DNA of 46,502 nt, taken from the NCBI GenBank assembly GCA_947624165.1, contig CANQJC010000015.1, positions 1 through 46,502 on the forward strand. The letters run 5' to 3'. Shown piece after piece: positions 45,629 through 46,502 of this stretch. The notes below the pieces were generated by a model. The model saw nothing but the letters and a program-made list of their open reading frames with translations. It ran no database searches and was not told the DNA's origin. How positions within the stretch are numbered: position 1 is the first letter of the stretch; each line of letters begins with the position of its first letter. The DNA comes from an uncultured Clostridia bacterium. GTDB taxonomy: Bacteria; Bacillota; Clostridia; UBA1381. Made by a program: the position numbers and the translations under genes.

Positions 45629-45659
45629 ATTATACAGTATCCCCTTACGGGAGAGTCAA
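45629..45659 (-). promoter_or_regulatory. MerR-type promoter with 19-bp spacer
   Basis: TTGACT (45654-45659), 19-nt spacer containing CTCCC-GTAA-GGGGA, TATAAT (45629-45634) on the minus strand. The overlong spacer with a dyad is the hallmark of promoters untwisted by MerR proteins. Confidence 0.85.
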
Positions 45660-45806
45660 TAGGGATTTTGAAAATTTCTTGAATTTTTAAACAATCAAAT
45701 TCACGACAAATCCGCTCGCAAGCGCGTAAAGCGTAACGAATGGTAATTATACATAAATCCATTGCTTTACTTTAAATATAGGCATTATGTTATCTTCAAT
45801 ATTTTC

Positions 45807-46187
45807 TCACCTGTTTAAGCAAGGATAGTCTATCTTCTTTTTTGTAAATATCATAATTTGATATTTCTCCATTCCTTTTTTTTCGTAAGTGTAAAACTCT
45901 ATTAAATCAATATATCCATCCTTAAAAAAAATTTCTATTCCCAATTCAACGCTTATGTCGATAAGGTCAATATATATCACAAAGCGTAAAATCCTTATTG
46001 TTTACTTTTTTACAAGCTTTACATACAGTAATATTATCATAGGATCCTTTCCCTGTTGATTCTATGTTATGTGTACAATGAACATATTGATTCGTCAGTA
46101 TGTTTTTTCTGTCTCTGAACGAAAGAGCGTATTTGCTAAACATAAGCTAATGACATCATTTTCAAGTTCAATTAAAAATTTATTCAT
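45807..46187 (-). pseudogene. A+T-rich chain of broken small ORFs
   Basis: Three overlapping minus-strand frames follow each other. The first is 46187-46095 (30 residues, MNKFLIELENDVISLCLANT..., with an excellent GGAGG site). The second is 46143-45967 (58 residues, with HCTHN and CKACKK, a possible zinc site). The third is 45980-45807 (57 residues, ...LIDISVELGIEIFFKDGYIDLIEFYTYEKKG...). Protein-like composition in each frame and base composition unlike the neighbours suggest a decayed foreign gene rather than three genes. 45661-45806 and 46188-46269 show nothing recognisable. Confidence 0.45.
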
Positions 46188-46269
46188 TTTATTCCTCCGT
46201 TGAAATTCAATTTATATCGAGAGAGATCCCAACTTCATATTATTGCTATACTGTCTGGCAAATTAGAAT

Positions 46270-46502
46270 TTATTTCTTCAGGCTCAATCCGTCCTTGAAC
46301 GCGTTGCCAACCCTTTCGGTCACTTTATAGTATCCGTGAGTGTACGGATCAAACGCGATAGCGTTTACTGCCGAAATATCAACTTTATCATCCTTCATTA
46401 CGCTTTCATCAGCAGTAACGCTTACGACCTTGCCGACAACTCCGCAGCCGTACTCGCCGTCTTGATATTCTATAAATTCACATTCCATACAAAGCGGAAG
46501 CT
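46270..46502 (-). CDS. Flavin reductase-like protein, C-terminal part (cut by window end)
   Basis: The open frame continues beyond the window; inside it, the last 76 residues are visible (LPLCMECEFIEYQDGEYGCGVVGKVVSVTADESV...AFDPYTHGYYKVTERVGNAFKDGL). This matches the C-terminal region of clostridial flavin reductase-domain (FMN-binding split-barrel) proteins. ATG 46488 is internal, not the start. Confidence 0.75.
   Translation of the reverse strand, partial: LPLCMECEFIEYQDGEYGCGVVGKVVSVTADESVMKDDKVDISAVNAIAFDPYTHGYYKVTERVGNAFKDGLSLKK

Overview
The window looks like chromosomal DNA of an anaerobic, Gram-positive member of the Clostridia (Bacillota). The indicators are spoVG, a SigB/SigF/SigG-type sigma factor, S-layer-homology (SLH) proteins, a reverse-type rubrerythrin, pyruvate phosphate dikinase beside gap, a MurC/FtsH/S6-SSB-S18 core, Gram-positive Shine-Dalgarno sites (AGGAGG) and many near-consensus TTGACA-17-TATAAT promoters. 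A gut or rumen fermenter is plausible from the GH51 arabinofuranosidase and the SLH proteins, but genus cannot be read from this piece. No rRNA, CRISPR array, transposase or integrase was seen.

Layout. 1-300: three tRNAs (His, Arg, Gly) from one promoter. 0.4-2.5 kb: cysteine-desulfurase-like enzyme with its DUF3343 partner, a ribbon-helix-helix protein and a small membrane protein. 2.6-6.9 kb: rubrerythrin, a PAS/GAF/GGDEF/EAL protein, a DMT transporter and a TatD-linked radical SAM protein. 7.2-9.5 kb: GH51 arabinofuranosidase. 9.65-11.4 kb: an A+T-richer divergent pair, secreted CHAP amidase and small Xre regulator, sharing a palindromic operator. 11.4-14.1 kb: three-gene ABC importer of the TrpXYZ type. 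14.2-16.3 kb: ThyX-like protein of unknown role, amidase-domain protein, DUF5684 membrane protein. 16.5-23.7 kb: carB, gap, ppdK. 23.9-25.9 kb: OmpR-type two-component system. 26-29.5 kb: rpsF-ssb-rpsR and ftsH-xre. 29.7-38 kb: large SLH protein, murC, spoVG, and a four-gene operon (membrane protein, sigma factor, pyrE, SLH protein).

38.1-46.5 kb is more accessory. It holds a compact vanR-vanS-vanY-like set without any D-Ala-D-Lac or D-Ala-D-Ser ligase, an exported flavodoxin/cyclophilin-like fusion, a zinc-ribbon gene split by a -1 frameshift, then GNAT, nucleotidyltransferase-like, methyltransferase and MerR/GyrI genes. Two 72-bp terminator-plus-promoter repeats separate the last genes. An A+T-rich stretch of broken small ORFs precedes a flavin reductase cut by the window edge.

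I did not find a clearly new multi-gene defence or mobile system. The strongest items for follow-up are the vanRSY set with an apparent attenuator before vanY, the CHAP/Xre divergon with its operator inside a consensus promoter, the duplicated terminator-promoter module, the frameshifted zinc ribbon, and the ThyX-like protein without the usual signature.
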